Assembly (NCBI GenBank): GCA_038127535.1
Contig: JAYPHU010000001.1
Span: 1 to 64,000 of the forward strand
Reading direction: 5' to 3'
DNA length: 64,000 bases
DNA from: JAYPHU01 sp038127535
GTDB taxonomy: Bacteria > Pseudomonadota > Alphaproteobacteria > Rhodospirillales > UBA2165
The position numbers were made by a program, and so were the translations under genes. The notes beneath the pieces were generated by a model. It had not been told where the DNA came from and made no database searches. It saw only the letters and a list, made by a program, of their open reading frames with translations. Shown piece by piece: positions 1 to 8,292 of this stretch (position 1 is its first letter; the number at the start of each line of letters is the position of its first letter).

Positions 1-1250
1 GTATTCATCGAGTCGAAGAAATCGTCGTTGGTCTTCGATTCCTTCAGCTTGTCGATCAGGAACTCCATGGAGTCGACCACGCCCATCGGGTTGAGGATGC
101 GGCGGAGCACCCACATTTTCGACAGCGTGCCCTTATCGACCAGCAGCTCTTCCTTCCGGGTGCCGGACCGGGTGATGTCCATGGACGGCCAGGTCCGTTT
201 GTCGGTGAGCTTGCGATCGAGAATGATTTCCGAGTTACCGGTGCCCTTGAACTCTTCGAAGATCACCTCGTCCATGCGCGAGCCGGTGTCGATCAGCGCG
301 GTGGAGATGATGGTCAGCGAGCCGCCTTCCTCGATATTCCGGGCGGCGCCGAAGAACCGCTTGGGACGCTGCAGGGCGTTTGCGTCCACACCACCAGTCA
401 GCACCTTGCCCGAAGACGGCACCACGGTGTTGTAGGCGCGGGCCAGCCGGGTGATGGAATCCAGCAGGATCACCACGTCGCGTTTGTGTTCGACCAGCCG
501 CTTGGCTTTTTCGATGACCATCTCGGCCACCTGGACGTGGCGGGCCGCAGGCTCGTCGAAGGTGGAACTCACCACCTCGCCCTTCACCGAGCGGTCCATA
601 TCGGTCACTTCTTCTGGCCGTTCGTCGATCAGCAACACGATCAGATAACATTCCGGATGATTGGCAGCGATGGAGTGCGCAATATTCTGCAGCATCACGG
701 TCTTACCGGTCCGCGGCGGCGCGACGATCAGCGCGCGCTGGCCCTTGCCGACCGGCGTGATTAGATCCAGCACCCGGGAGGTGGGATCGTCCTTCATGTC
801 CTGGACTTCCATCACCAGACGCTCATCCGGATAGAGCGGCGTCAGGTTGTCGAAGTTGATGCGGTGGCGGACATCGCCCGGGTCACCGAAGTTGATGGCG
901 GTCACCTTGAGAAGCGCAAAATACCGCTCGCCGTCCTTGGGCGCCCGAATTTGACCTTCCACCGTGTCGCCGGTCCTGAGACCAAAGCGCCGCACCTGGC
1001 TGGGTGAGACGTAGATATCATCGGGGCCAGGCAGGTAATTAGATTCCGGGGAACGCAAAAAGCCGAACCCGTCCTGGAGGACTTCCAGCACGCCGATGCC
1101 GAAGATCGGCACGTCGTTTTCTGCGAGCTGCTTGAGAATGGCAAACAACATATCCTGCTTGCGCAGCGTGCTGGCGTTCTCGATCTCCAGCTCTTCGGCG
1201 AATTTCAAAAGGTCGGGTGGAGATTTTTGCTTAAGTTCTTGAAGGTCCAT
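1..1250 (-). CDS. rho: Transcription termination factor Rho (3' end cut by window edge)
   Basis: Rho is a hexameric RNA-dependent ATPase and helicase that ends transcription of untranslated RNA. Read from the ATG at 1250, the frame gives an N-terminal Rho domain (MDLQELKQKSP), a cold-shock RNA-binding domain with GFGFLRSP at about residues 58-65, the Walker A motif PPRTGKT and the Walker B segment VVILLDSITRLARAYN. About 416 codons are visible and the last ones read FFDSMN, so only a few C-terminal residues should be missing. hemJ lies upstream on the same strand, about 260 bp away. The rho-haem gene order next to the hemE boundary is typical of alphaproteobacterial origin regions. Confidence 0.97.
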   Translation of the reverse strand, partial: MDLQELKQKSPPDLLKFAEELEIENASTLRKQDMLFAILKQLAENDVPIFGIGVLEVLQDGFGFLRSPESNYLPGPDDIYVSPSQVRRFGLRTGDTVEGQIRAPKDGERYFALLKVTAINFGDPGDVRHRINFDNLTPLYPDERLVMEVQDMKDDPTSRVLDLITPVGKGQRALIVAPPRTGKTVMLQNIAHSIAANHPECYLIVLLIDERPEEVTDMDRSVKGEVVSSTFDEPAARHVQVAEMVIEKAKRLVEHKRDVVILLDSITRLARAYNTVVPSSGKVLTGGVDANALQRPKRFFGAARNIEEGGSLTIISTALIDTGSRMDEVIFEEFKGTGNSEIILDRKLTDKRTWPSMDITRSGTRKEELLVDKGTLSKMWVLRRILNPMGVVDSMEFLIDKLKESKTNDDFFDSMN

Positions 1251-1512
1251 GACGGTTCACACTTGGGTTGAGAATGGCCTGAAAACAGCTCCACGAACGT
1301 GGAGGTTGGGAATTGTCCTGCGGGACCGCAACGATGCTATGACAGAAAATAATCGAAGAAGGTATTAAGTGCTTAGCCCCAGAGTTGGGCCCGCGTGATC
1401 TGGGGGAGAAATACCCAATTCGGATTCAGAAGTCAAATAGCGTTTTCGTTATCTTGCAGACAAAGTGCCTGATATACATGGCAAAATTATGACAGCAACC
1501 GCGAAAGTCCGC

Positions 1513-1962
1513 TTAAAACGGCTTCACCACCACCATGATAACGATAAGGATCAACAGAACCGTTGGCGCTTCGTTGGCCCAGCGGTAAAACTTGGCGGAT
1601 TTGGTGTTTTTATCGGCCTCGAAATCCTTGCGCCAGCGCGACAGGGCACCGTGCATTCCGGCCATAAAGAAAATACAGGTGAGCTTCACCCACAGCCATC
1701 CATCCGACCAGCTATCGTCATCCAGATTGGCCAGCAGAATGCCGCCCAGGATAACCGCCGCCGCCATGGCCGGGTTGATGATGGCGCGGAGCAGCCGGCG
1801 TTCCATGACCTTAAGGGTTTCCGACAGTTCCGAGCCCGGCGCGGCACCACAGTGATAGACGTAGAGCCGGGGCAGATAGAGCATGCCCGCCATCCAGGCG
1901 ATCACCGAGATGATGTGCAGAGCCTTGATCCAAAGATACCAGTCGGCGGAAAGATCAATCAT
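1513..1962 (-). CDS. hemJ: Protoporphyrinogen IX oxidase HemJ-like membrane protein
   Basis: HemJ (formerly UPF0093) oxidises protoporphyrinogen IX to protoporphyrin IX in the inner membrane, the step before ferrochelatase. The 149-residue protein has about four hydrophobic helices. The conserved histidine lies in IKALHIISVIAWMAG (H16), a second is H37 and the conserved lysine is in WLWVKL (K93). Length is normal for the family. hemH starts the same minus-strand haem cluster only 17 bp upstream of this gene's start, followed further upstream by hemE. The match to family, length and context is good. Enzymatic activity itself is inferred. Confidence 0.9.
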   Translation of the reverse strand: MIDLSADWYLWIKALHIISVIAWMAGMLYLPRLYVYHCGAAPGSELSETLKVMERRLLRAIINPAMAAAVILGGILLANLDDDSWSDGWLWVKLTCIFFMAGMHGALSRWRKDFEADKNTKSAKFYRWANEAPTVLLILIVIMVVVKPF

Positions 1963-1979
1963 TTCGGTTTCGTTCAGAT

Positions 1980-3178
1980 TTATTTAGGACCGCAGGGACA
2001 TTGGCCGTGATTGCCGGGACAGTAGCGCACATTGTCAATAGGTCCCAAGCCGATTTTATTTTCCAGCGCCGCGCCTGTCACTCGCGCCAGACCGGCGATG
2101 AAGTCCGGGTGAGTACCCACCGCCGGTACACGGGTATAGGACGGCAGGCCTAGTTCGTCGGCCTGCTGCATGTATTCGATATCCAATTCCACCAGAGTTT
2201 CCGAGTGTTCGGAGACAAAGGCGATGGGGAGGATGACCACGCCTACCTTGTCATTGGCCGCGCGTTTGATCTCGTCATCCAGGGACGGGCCGATCCATTC
2301 CAGCGGGCCCACCCGGCTTTGATAACAGACCGTCCAGTCATTCGCGGTCAGGCCAGCGGCCTGTGCCAACGCTGCGGCGGATTGTTCCACCTGCCACTGA
2401 TAGGGATCGCCTTTGTCGACAATTTTTTTCGGCAAACCATGGGCGGAAAACAGCACGCGGACAGGGTTTCCGGCTGGAACCGACGCCAACCTTTCTTTGA
2501 GGAGTGCGGCCTGGGAAGACACCCAGCCGGGCTCAACCGGATAACAGCAAATGCTGTAGGTTGGTTTTTCGAGGCCCATCATCTTGGCCGTTTTTTGCCA
2601 GTCTTCCAGCGACGAGCCCGTCGTGGTCGTTGAATATTGCGGATAGAGCGGCAGCAAAATCACATCATCCGGCTCATAGGCCAGCACATCGCGCACGGTT
2701 TGCTCGGCCATGGGATGCCAATAGCGCATGCAGATAAACACTTCGGTCTCATCATCGGGCCAAGTCTGCTGNNNNNNNNNNNNNNNNNNNNNNNNNNNNN
2801 NNNNNNNNNNNNNNNNNNNNNNNNNNNNNNNNNNNNNNNNNNNNNNNNNNNNNNNNNNNNNNNNNNNNNNNGCCAATAGCGCATGCAGATAAACACTTCG
2901 GTCTCATCATCGGGCCAAGTCTGCTGCAGCACTTGTTTCAGTGTCGTCGCCTGATCCCGCGTCAGCTCCAACAGCGGCGACTTGCCGCCGATTTCCGCAT
3001 AGATCGCCTGAGCCGTCGGCGCCCGGCGGGTGGAAATCAGCTTGGCCAAGGGAATCCGAAACAAGCCGGGCAGACCGATAATCGCCGGATCCTTGAACAG
3101 GTTATAAAGGAACGGCTGCACCGCCTCGGGCCCGTCGGGTCCGCCCAGATTAAATAAAACAACCGCGTGCTTCGCCAT
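1980..3178 (-). CDS. hemH: Ferrochelatase, interrupted by a false assembly gap
   Basis: Ferrochelatase inserts Fe2+ into protoporphyrin IX. The N-terminal part (MAKHAVVLFNLGGPDGPEAV) and the C-terminal part (including LFSAHGLPKKIVDKGDPY and AFVSEHSETLVELD) lie on either side of 100 N and are in different frames as printed. The gap flanks are identical for 55 bp. Removing the N run and one copy leaves 1044 nt, exactly 348 codons, and restores one continuous 347-residue frame. The C terminus has C-x6-C-x-C (CPGNHGQCPC) and an internal cysteine pair in YSICCYP. This fits the [2Fe-2S] ligand pattern described for Caulobacter and Mycobacterium ferrochelatases. hemE begins 9 bp upstream. The gene is almost certainly intact in the organism. 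Confidence 0.93.
2717..2926. repeat. 55-bp direct duplication flanking the N gap (assembly artefact)
   Basis: Positions 2717-2771 and 2872-2926 are identical base for base and abut the N run on each side. Both copies encode the same hemH segment (around VFICMRYW). Collapsing them restores the reading frame. 55 is a standard largest k-mer in multi-k assemblers, so two contigs that end in the same k-mer is the simplest explanation. A genuine tandem duplication would break hemH. Confidence 0.93.
2772..2871. other. 100-N scaffold gap
   Basis: Exactly 100 unknown bases lie inside hemH. A round 100 N is a scaffolder placeholder and not a measured distance. The 55 bp on each side are identical, so the real distance between the two contigs is probably an overlap of 55 bp and the gap contains no missing sequence. 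Confidence 0.95.
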
Positions 3179-3187
3179 GATCCGCCC

Positions 3188-4222
3188 TTAGACCCCGCGC
3201 ACGATCTCGAGAAGCCGCTCCACATGGACGACCGGGGTATCCGGTAAGACGCCGTGCCCGAGATTAAAAATCAGCGGGCCTTTTCCCAGTACATCAAGGA
3301 TTCGTTTCGTTTCGGCCTCCAAGGATTCCCCGCCGGCCAGCAACGCCAGATTGTCCAGATTTCCCTGCACGGCGGTATGCACCTGGACATGATCTCTTGC
3401 CCACTCCAACGGCACGGTGGAATCCAGCGAGACCGCATTTACACCTGTTTTCTCCGCAAAACTCGCATACTGCAGACCGGCGCCTCGGGGAAATCCAATG
3501 ATCGGCGAATGGGGAAAGCGATCTTTCACCGTGCCGACTATTTTTTGGAACGGCGCAATCACCCAGCGCTCGAACTGATCCGGCGGCAGCACGCCTGCCC
3601 AACTGTCAAAAATCTGCAGCGCCTCCGCACCGGCTTCTACTTGCCTGATCAAATAGCTGGTGGTCGACTCCGTCAGGATATCGATCAGCTTTTGAAATTC
3701 CCCCGGCGCCCGATAAGCCCAACTGCGAACCGTGTGATAATCCTTACTGCCGGCCCCTTCGACCACATAGGTCGCCACTGTCCAAGGTGCTCCGGCAAAT
3801 CCAATGAGGGTGACGTCTTCCGGCAGTTCCTTACGAAGCCGGGTCACGGTCTCGTAAACGGGGGCAAGGTGTTCATGCAGTCTCTCATCCTGAAGACGAT
3901 CTATCTCAGCCATGGTCCGGATCGGATCCAGTTTCGGTCCGGTGCCGGGAACAAAAGAAACGCTCTGACCGAGAGCGTCCGGGATGACCAGGATATCGCT
4001 GAACAGAATGGCGGCATCCATACTATAGCGCCGGATCGGCTGTAAGGTGACTTCCACTGCCATATCCGGTGTGTAACAAAATTCGAGAAAGTTCTTAGCC
4101 TTGGCGCGTAGGTCTTTGTATTCCTGCAGATGCCTGCCGGCTTGGCGCATCAGCCAGACGGGTGGCGGGTTGAGGGTCTCTCCGCCGAGAACCCGAAGTA
4201 AGGGTTTGGTCTGTGTGTTCAT
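3188..4222 (-). CDS. hemE: Uroporphyrinogen decarboxylase
   Basis: HemE decarboxylates the four acetate side chains of uroporphyrinogen III to give coproporphyrinogen III in the cytoplasm. The 344-residue protein has the signature PPVWLMRQAGRHLQEY near residues 20-35, the ILFSDILVIPDALG segment, and a C-terminal IFNLGHGVLPDTP. Length is standard. It is the first gene of the hemE-hemH-hemJ minus-strand run, with hemH 9 bp downstream, and faces away from the gene-free region at 4223-4696. hemE borders the chromosomal origin in Caulobacter and Rickettsia. Confidence 0.97.
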   Translation of the reverse strand: MNTQTKPLLRVLGGETLNPPPVWLMRQAGRHLQEYKDLRAKAKNFLEFCYTPDMAVEVTLQPIRRYSMDAAILFSDILVIPDALGQSVSFVPGTGPKLDPIRTMAEIDRLQDERLHEHLAPVYETVTRLRKELPEDVTLIGFAGAPWTVATYVVEGAGSKDYHTVRSWAYRAPGEFQKLIDILTESTTSYLIRQVEAGAEALQIFDSWAGVLPPDQFERWVIAPFQKIVGTVKDRFPHSPIIGFPRGAGLQYASFAEKTGVNAVSLDSTVPLEWARDHVQVHTAVQGNLDNLALLAGGESLEAETKRILDVLGKGPLIFNLGHGVLPDTPVVHVERLLEIVRGV

Positions 4223-4292
4223 GAAGGGCCCGTCGGATAAAGTGGTCGGATGAGGTGTGAGGAAAGCCTGACCGGGAAGTTATACAAATCTC

Positions 4293-4320
4293 CCTATCAA
4301 TATAATATATAATATAAAAA
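4293..4320. promoter_or_regulatory. AT-only tract, candidate DNA-unwinding element
   Basis: Between hemE and the PPDK-regulator gene there is a run built almost only of A and T (core ATATAATATATAATATAAAA). It lies about 5 bp from the DnaA-like sequence at 4280-4288 and starts with a near match to an IHF site (TATCAA at 4295). This is the expected look of a duplex-unwinding element. It could equally hold promoter -10 sequences for hemE on the minus strand. Confidence 0.45.
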
Positions 4321-4639
4321 GGTAATGGTTGTTGTTGGGGCCGGTATAAAGTGGATTAAATTTTTTCCCTAACTTATCACCTGTTTTTCTTCATCGTTTT
4401 GAGGCGCGTCAATTTCCGGTGATAGATGCCGGGATAAAAATCTTCGAATCCGGATTCAGTTATTAGTCTCCGGACCTTATGTTGTAGCGTTGATTTGTGA
4501 ATCTTGGGGATGGTTGTCTGAGAATTCATGCATATCTCCTAATTCAGTTTGAAAGGATATTTTTATTCGGCTTGAATAGCGATGGGATTGATTTCGCCCT
4601 TAGGTGCGGAAATTTTCCCGGTTCCGGTAAAAGGTCTGG

Positions 4640-4648
4640 TTATCCCCA
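4640..4648 (+). promoter_or_regulatory. DnaA-box-like site
   Basis: TTATCCCCA differs from the classical box TTATCCACA at one position. It is the best match in the hemE/PPDK-regulator interval and lies about 50 bp before the regulator gene's ATG. A single 9-mer with one mismatch is weak evidence by itself. Its value comes from the origin-type context. Confidence 0.4.
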
Positions 4649-4696
4649 GACTGTCACCGTTCCATACCGAAAGTTTTCAGCCGACCGATATCCATT

Positions 4697-5515
4697 ATGA
4701 CTGAAACTCACTTACATTTGGTCTCTGACGCGACGGGCGAAACCGTTCAGTCGGTCGCCCGCGCGTGTCTGGTACAGTTTGATGACGTGGAACTCAGCGA
4801 ACACATCTGGACCCTAGTCCGCAATGAACGCCAGTTGGATGAGGTAATTCGAGGCATTGAGGCTCATCCGGGCTTCGTGCTGTTCACCATGGTCAATCCC
4901 GACATGCGGACCAAGCTTCAAGCCGCCTGCCGGCAATTACGTTTGCCCTGTGTGGCGGTGTTGCAGCCGGTGATGGCGGCCCTCAGCGGTTATCTGAAAA
5001 CCGAGGAGCATGCCCAGCCCGGCCGGCAGCACACGCTGGACGCGGAATACTATGAGCGCATCTCGGCCATGGACTATGCGATGGCCCACGATGATGGCCA
5101 GGCCACCTGGAACCTGGAAGAGGCGGACGTGGTGCTGGTGGGCGTATCGCGCACCTCGAAAACACCGACCTGTGTGTATCTCGCCAACCGGGGTATCAAA
5201 GCCGCCAACATTCCCATCGTCATGGGGGTCGATCTGCCGGACGATCTGTTTCAGCTTAAGAAGCCGTTGATCGTCGGGCTGACCAATGACACGCGGAAAC
5301 TGCTGCAGGTGCGGCGCAATCGACTGCAAATGCTGAACGACGGCAGCGAGTCCGACTATGTCGATCCTCAGGCGGTCCGGGACGAGGTGAACTTTGCCAA
5401 GCGGCTGTTTACGGAACAGGGTTGGCCGGTGATTGATATCTCTCGGCGCTCCATCGAAGAGACGGCGGCGGCGATTATCCAATTGCGCCAAACCCGAGAG
5501 GAACAGGGGGAATGA
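4697..5515 (+). CDS. PPDK/PEP-synthase regulatory protein (bifunctional kinase/pyrophosphorylase)
   Basis: This family (PF03618, RP001 or PpsR type) inactivates pyruvate phosphate dikinase or PEP synthase by ADP-dependent phosphorylation of a threonine and reverses this by Pi-dependent dephosphorylation. The 272-residue protein starts HLHLVSDATGETVQSVARA, as the family does, and carries the P-loop-like GVSRTSKTP at residues 149-157. Length is typical. The stop overlaps the maf start (ATGA). It is the first gene on the right arm from the proposed origin and one of the two genes that define origin synteny. The target enzyme is not in this window. Confidence 0.92.
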   Translation: MTETHLHLVSDATGETVQSVARACLVQFDDVELSEHIWTLVRNERQLDEVIRGIEAHPGFVLFTMVNPDMRTKLQAACRQLRLPCVAVLQPVMAALSGYLKTEEHAQPGRQHTLDAEYYERISAMDYAMAHDDGQATWNLEEADVVLVGVSRTSKTPTCVYLANRGIKAANIPIVMGVDLPDDLFQLKKPLIVGLTNDTRKLLQVRRNRLQMLNDGSESDYVDPQAVRDEVNFAKRLFTEQGWPVIDISRRSIEETAAAIIQLRQTREEQGE

Positions 5516-6105
5516 GTGGGCGGCTGGTCTTGGCCTCGGGCAGCGGCGTGCGCGCCATGCTGCTCAGAAACGCGGGCCTCGACTTTGAGGTTCACCCGGC
5601 GGATGTTGACGAAGACGCCATCAAGCAGGCCTCGGGGAGCCTCAGCCCGGAAAACCTGGCGCTGAAACTGGCGGAAGAAAAAGCGCTAGCAATTTCAGTC
5701 GAGCGTTCCGACGATCTGGTCATCGGCGCCGATCAGATTTTGGAATGCGATGGCATCCTGTTCGACAAGCCCAAAGGCTACGAGGGCGCGCGGAATCATA
5801 TGAACAAACTTCGAGGCCGGACCCACCGGCTGATCTCGGCCTCGTGTGTGGCCGAGGGCGGAAAGATCGTCTGGCATAATATTGAGGAAGCCCGGCTCAC
5901 CATGCGCGATTTCAGCGATGAGTTCCTGGAACATTATCTAGCGACGGCGGGCGATGGTATCCTGGCCTCCGTCGGCGCCTACCGGCTGGAGGAAATGGGC
6001 ATTCAATTGTTTGAGAATATCGACGGTGATCAAACCACGATTCTGGGTCTGCCGCTCTTGCCCTTGTTCGGCTTTTTGCGCAGCCAAAATTTGTTGGCCG
6101 GCTGA
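5512..6105 (+). CDS. maf: Maf-family nucleoside triphosphate pyrophosphatase
   Basis: Maf proteins hydrolyse dTTP, UTP or modified nucleoside triphosphates to monophosphates and help keep nucleotide pools clean. The 197-residue protein begins RLVLASGSGVRAMLL, containing the family's S-x-x-R substrate-loop motif near the N terminus, and has the central GADQIL and FDKP segments and a late LPLLPLFGFLR. Start and stop overlap the neighbours (ATGA with the PPDK regulator; one base with aroE), so it is translated within an operon. Which nucleotide it prefers cannot be read from the sequence. Confidence 0.92.
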   Translation: MSGRLVLASGSGVRAMLLRNAGLDFEVHPADVDEDAIKQASGSLSPENLALKLAEEKALAISVERSDDLVIGADQILECDGILFDKPKGYEGARNHMNKLRGRTHRLISASCVAEGGKIVWHNIEEARLTMRDFSDEFLEHYLATAGDGILASVGAYRLEEMGIQLFENIDGDQTTILGLPLLPLFGFLRSQNLLAG

Positions 6106-6944
6106 TGCTGACGGGGAATGCAAAAATCGCCGGGGTGATTGGCTGGCCGGTGTCTCATTCCCTGTCACCCCGATTGCATGGCTATTGGCTCCGGGAATAC
6201 GGGATCGATGGCGCCTATATCCCGATGGCGGTGCCGCCTGAAAAATTCACCGACGCCATTCACGGATTGCCGGCGCTGGGTTTCGCCGGGGCCAATGTCA
6301 CCATCCCACATAAAGAGGCCGCCTTCGCCGCCATGGATGAGACCGACGCCGGTGCTACCGCCATGGGCGCGGTAAACACCATCATTGTGCGGGACGATGG
6401 TTCAATCTTCGGGTCAAACACGGACGGGTTCGGCTTTATGGAAAGCATCCGGGCGGAACTGCCGGACTGGCAGGCGGATCAGGGCCCGGTGCTGATCCTG
6501 GGGGCCGGCGGCGCGGCAAGGGGCATCGCGGTGACCCTGCTGAGCGCTGGGGCAAAAGAAATCCGCCTTGCAAACCGCACGCAAAAACGGGCCGACGATC
6601 TTGCTGATCTGTTGGGCGACGCGGCAAGCGCTGTTGCTTGGGCAGACCGGGCCGGCGCGGTCGACGGCGCTGCACTGGTGGTCAATACCACGAGCCTCGG
6701 CATGACCGGCAAAGAGCCTTTGGAGATGGATCTTTCAAGCCTCTCCTCGTCCGCCATCGTTTACGACGTCGTGTATTCGCCACAGGAAACGCCCTTGCTG
6801 GCGGCCGCGCGGGCAAAGGGCAACACGGGTGTCGATGGGCTCGGCATGCTGCTGCATCAGGCGCGACCCGGATTCGAGGCCTGGTTCGGCATCGCGCCCA
6901 CAGTAACCGCCGCTCAGCGGGATTTCGTTCTGAGGGCGGAATAA
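6105..6944 (+). CDS. aroE: Shikimate dehydrogenase
   Basis: AroE reduces 3-dehydroshikimate to shikimate with NADPH in aromatic amino-acid synthesis. The 279-residue protein shows the substrate motif GWPVSHSLSPRLHG (residues 13-26), catalytic lysine K70 in NVTIPHK, the aspartate D107 in SNTDGFGF, and the NADP-binding GAGGAARG near 133-140. It shares one base with maf (TGATG) and one with coaE (TAATG), so the three genes are translationally coupled. Confidence 0.97.
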   Translation: MLTGNAKIAGVIGWPVSHSLSPRLHGYWLREYGIDGAYIPMAVPPEKFTDAIHGLPALGFAGANVTIPHKEAAFAAMDETDAGATAMGAVNTIIVRDDGSIFGSNTDGFGFMESIRAELPDWQADQGPVLILGAGGAARGIAVTLLSAGAKEIRLANRTQKRADDLADLLGDAASAVAWADRAGAVDGAALVVNTTSLGMTGKEPLEMDLSSLSSSAIVYDVVYSPQETPLLAAARAKGNTGVDGLGMLLHQARPGFEAWFGIAPTVTAAQRDFVLRAE

Positions 6945-7585
6945 TGGTGATTTTGGGCCTGACCGGCTCCATCGGCATGGGCAAAAGCACGGCTGCCAGC
7001 ATGTTCCGGATGCAGGGCGTGCCGGTGCATGACGCGGACGCGACCGTCCATAAACTGACCGGGCCGGGCGGCAAGGCCGTGGCGGCGATTGACGCCGCCT
7101 TTCCGGGTGTGGTGAAGGACGGTGCGGTGGACCGCCAGGCTCTCGGCAAAGCCGTCTTTGAAAAGCCGGCCGAGCTCCGCAAGCTCGAATCGATTCTCCA
7201 TCCACTGGTGCGTCAACAGCAAAACCGGTTTTTACGGCACGCCGCCAATCACCGGGCACGGCTGGTGGTGCTCGACATTCCGCTGCTGTTCGAAACCGGC
7301 GCTGATCAATTCTGTGACGCCGTGGCAGTGGTCTCCGCGCCCGAATATCTTCAAAAAATCAGGGTGTTATCCCGCCCCGGTATGACGGAGGAGAAATTTT
7401 ACTCCATCCTGGCGCAGCAAGTACCAGACGCGGAAAAGCGCCGTCTTGCCGATTTCATCATCCCCACCGGACGGGGCAAACGGCCAAGCTTGCAATCCAT
7501 CCGCCGCTTGATCAAAGTGGCCGAAGACCTGCCGGCCACCCACTGGCCGCCGAAACGTCTGCCGAAACGCACCGCAAAAAGATAG
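6944..7585 (+). CDS. coaE: Dephospho-CoA kinase
   Basis: CoaE phosphorylates the 3'-OH of the ribose of dephospho-CoA, the last step of coenzyme A synthesis. I chose the ATG at 6944 because it overlaps the aroE stop by one base and places the P-loop GSIGMGKST at residues 8-16, as in the family. The frame is open further upstream but that part lies inside aroE. DIPLLFETG and the YSILAQQVPDAEKR lid region follow. The product is 213 residues, of normal length, with a basic tail (PPKRLPKRTAKR). Confidence 0.95.
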   Translation: MVILGLTGSIGMGKSTAASMFRMQGVPVHDADATVHKLTGPGGKAVAAIDAAFPGVVKDGAVDRQALGKAVFEKPAELRKLESILHPLVRQQQNRFLRHAANHRARLVVLDIPLLFETGADQFCDAVAVVSAPEYLQKIRVLSRPGMTEEKFYSILAQQVPDAEKRRLADFIIPTGRGKRPSLQSIRRLIKVAEDLPATHWPPKRLPKRTAKR

Positions 7586-7594
7586 ATCGCGCCC

Positions 7595-8269
7595 ATGAGA
7601 GAGATTGTCCTCGATACGGAAACCACCGGTCTCAACCCGGCCAACGGCGACCGGATCGTCGAGATCGGCTGTATCGAGTTGATCAATCATGTGCCCAGCG
7701 GCAACAACTATCACCAATACATAAATCCCGAGCGGCCCATGCCCGAGGAGGCCTTCAACGTGCACGGCTTGTCCGAGGAATTCCTGGCCGATCATCCGGT
7801 GATGGCCGACGTGATGGACGCTTTTGTCGAATTTATCGGCGATGCGCCGCTGGTCATTCACAATGCGGAATTCGACATGCGGTTTATCAATGCGGAACTG
7901 GGACTGTTGAACCAGGCGCCGCTGAAGATGGACCGGGCCATCGACACGGTTCGCTTGGCGCGGGAGAAATTCCCCGGTGCGCCGGCCAGCCTGGACGCGC
8001 TTTGCAAAAGATTCAATATCGACAATTCGTCGCGGACCCTGCACGGCGCTCTTTTGGATGCGGAGCTGCTGGCAGAGGTCTATCTGGAGCTTATCGGCGG
8101 GCGGCAGACCGACATGGGTCTGACCGCGAACGCCGCAGCCACGGGCGCAACAACCGAAGATCAGGAGCGGGTGCGCCGGGAGCCCCGGCCTCATGTGGCC
8201 AGCGCCGAGGAACAAGCGGCCCACAAGGCCTTCCTGGAAAAGATCAAGGAGCCCATCTGGACGGCTTAA
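7595..8269 (+). CDS. dnaQ: DNA polymerase III epsilon subunit (3'-5' proofreading exonuclease)
   Basis: DnaQ is the proofreading exonuclease bound to the alpha subunit of the replicative polymerase. The 224-residue protein has Exo I (VLDTETTGL), Exo II (HNAEFDMRFI) and Exo III epsilon (LHGALLDAELLAEVYLEL), all with the catalytic D, E, D, H and D residues present. A less conserved C-terminal tail from about residue 185 would contact the alpha subunit. It starts 9 bp after coaE. The coaE-dnaQ order beside the origin recurs in alphaproteobacteria. Confidence 0.97.
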   Translation: MREIVLDTETTGLNPANGDRIVEIGCIELINHVPSGNNYHQYINPERPMPEEAFNVHGLSEEFLADHPVMADVMDAFVEFIGDAPLVIHNAEFDMRFINAELGLLNQAPLKMDRAIDTVRLAREKFPGAPASLDALCKRFNIDNSSRTLHGALLDAELLAEVYLELIGGRQTDMGLTANAAATGATTEDQERVRREPRPHVASAEEQAAHKAFLEKIKEPIWTA

Positions 8270-8292
8270 GCCAAGGGGGCTAGGCTCCACCG

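Larger units (their letters stand above)
4223..4696. other. oriC: Probable chromosomal replication origin (oriC)
   Basis: This 474-bp stretch has no convincing gene and is much more AT-rich than its surroundings. It separates hemE (minus) from the PPDK-regulator gene, a homologue of RP001 (plus). That is the conserved pair bracketing the origin in Caulobacter crescentus and Rickettsia. All genes to its left in the window run left and the next six run right, as expected for leading strands. Inside are an AT tract at 4293-4320, a DnaA-box-like TTATCCCCA at 4640-4648, TTATACAAA at 4280-4288, weaker matches at 4350-4358 and 4496-4504, and three GANTC sites (4446, 4453, 4499). The boxes are weak, so the call rests mainly on synteny and gene polarity. 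Confidence 0.68.

Noticed and set aside
2717..2926. Real tandem duplication in hemH
   Set aside because: Both copies touch the N run exactly and collapsing them restores the full-length frame, so an assembly overlap is far more likely.
4497..4700. 67-residue open frame inside the proposed origin
   Set aside because: No family resemblance, no convincing ribosome-binding site, and it runs over the start of the PPDK-regulator gene.
6638..6943. N-terminal extension of coaE
   Set aside because: The frame is open upstream but lies wholly inside aroE; the ATG at 6944 gives a normal CoaE.
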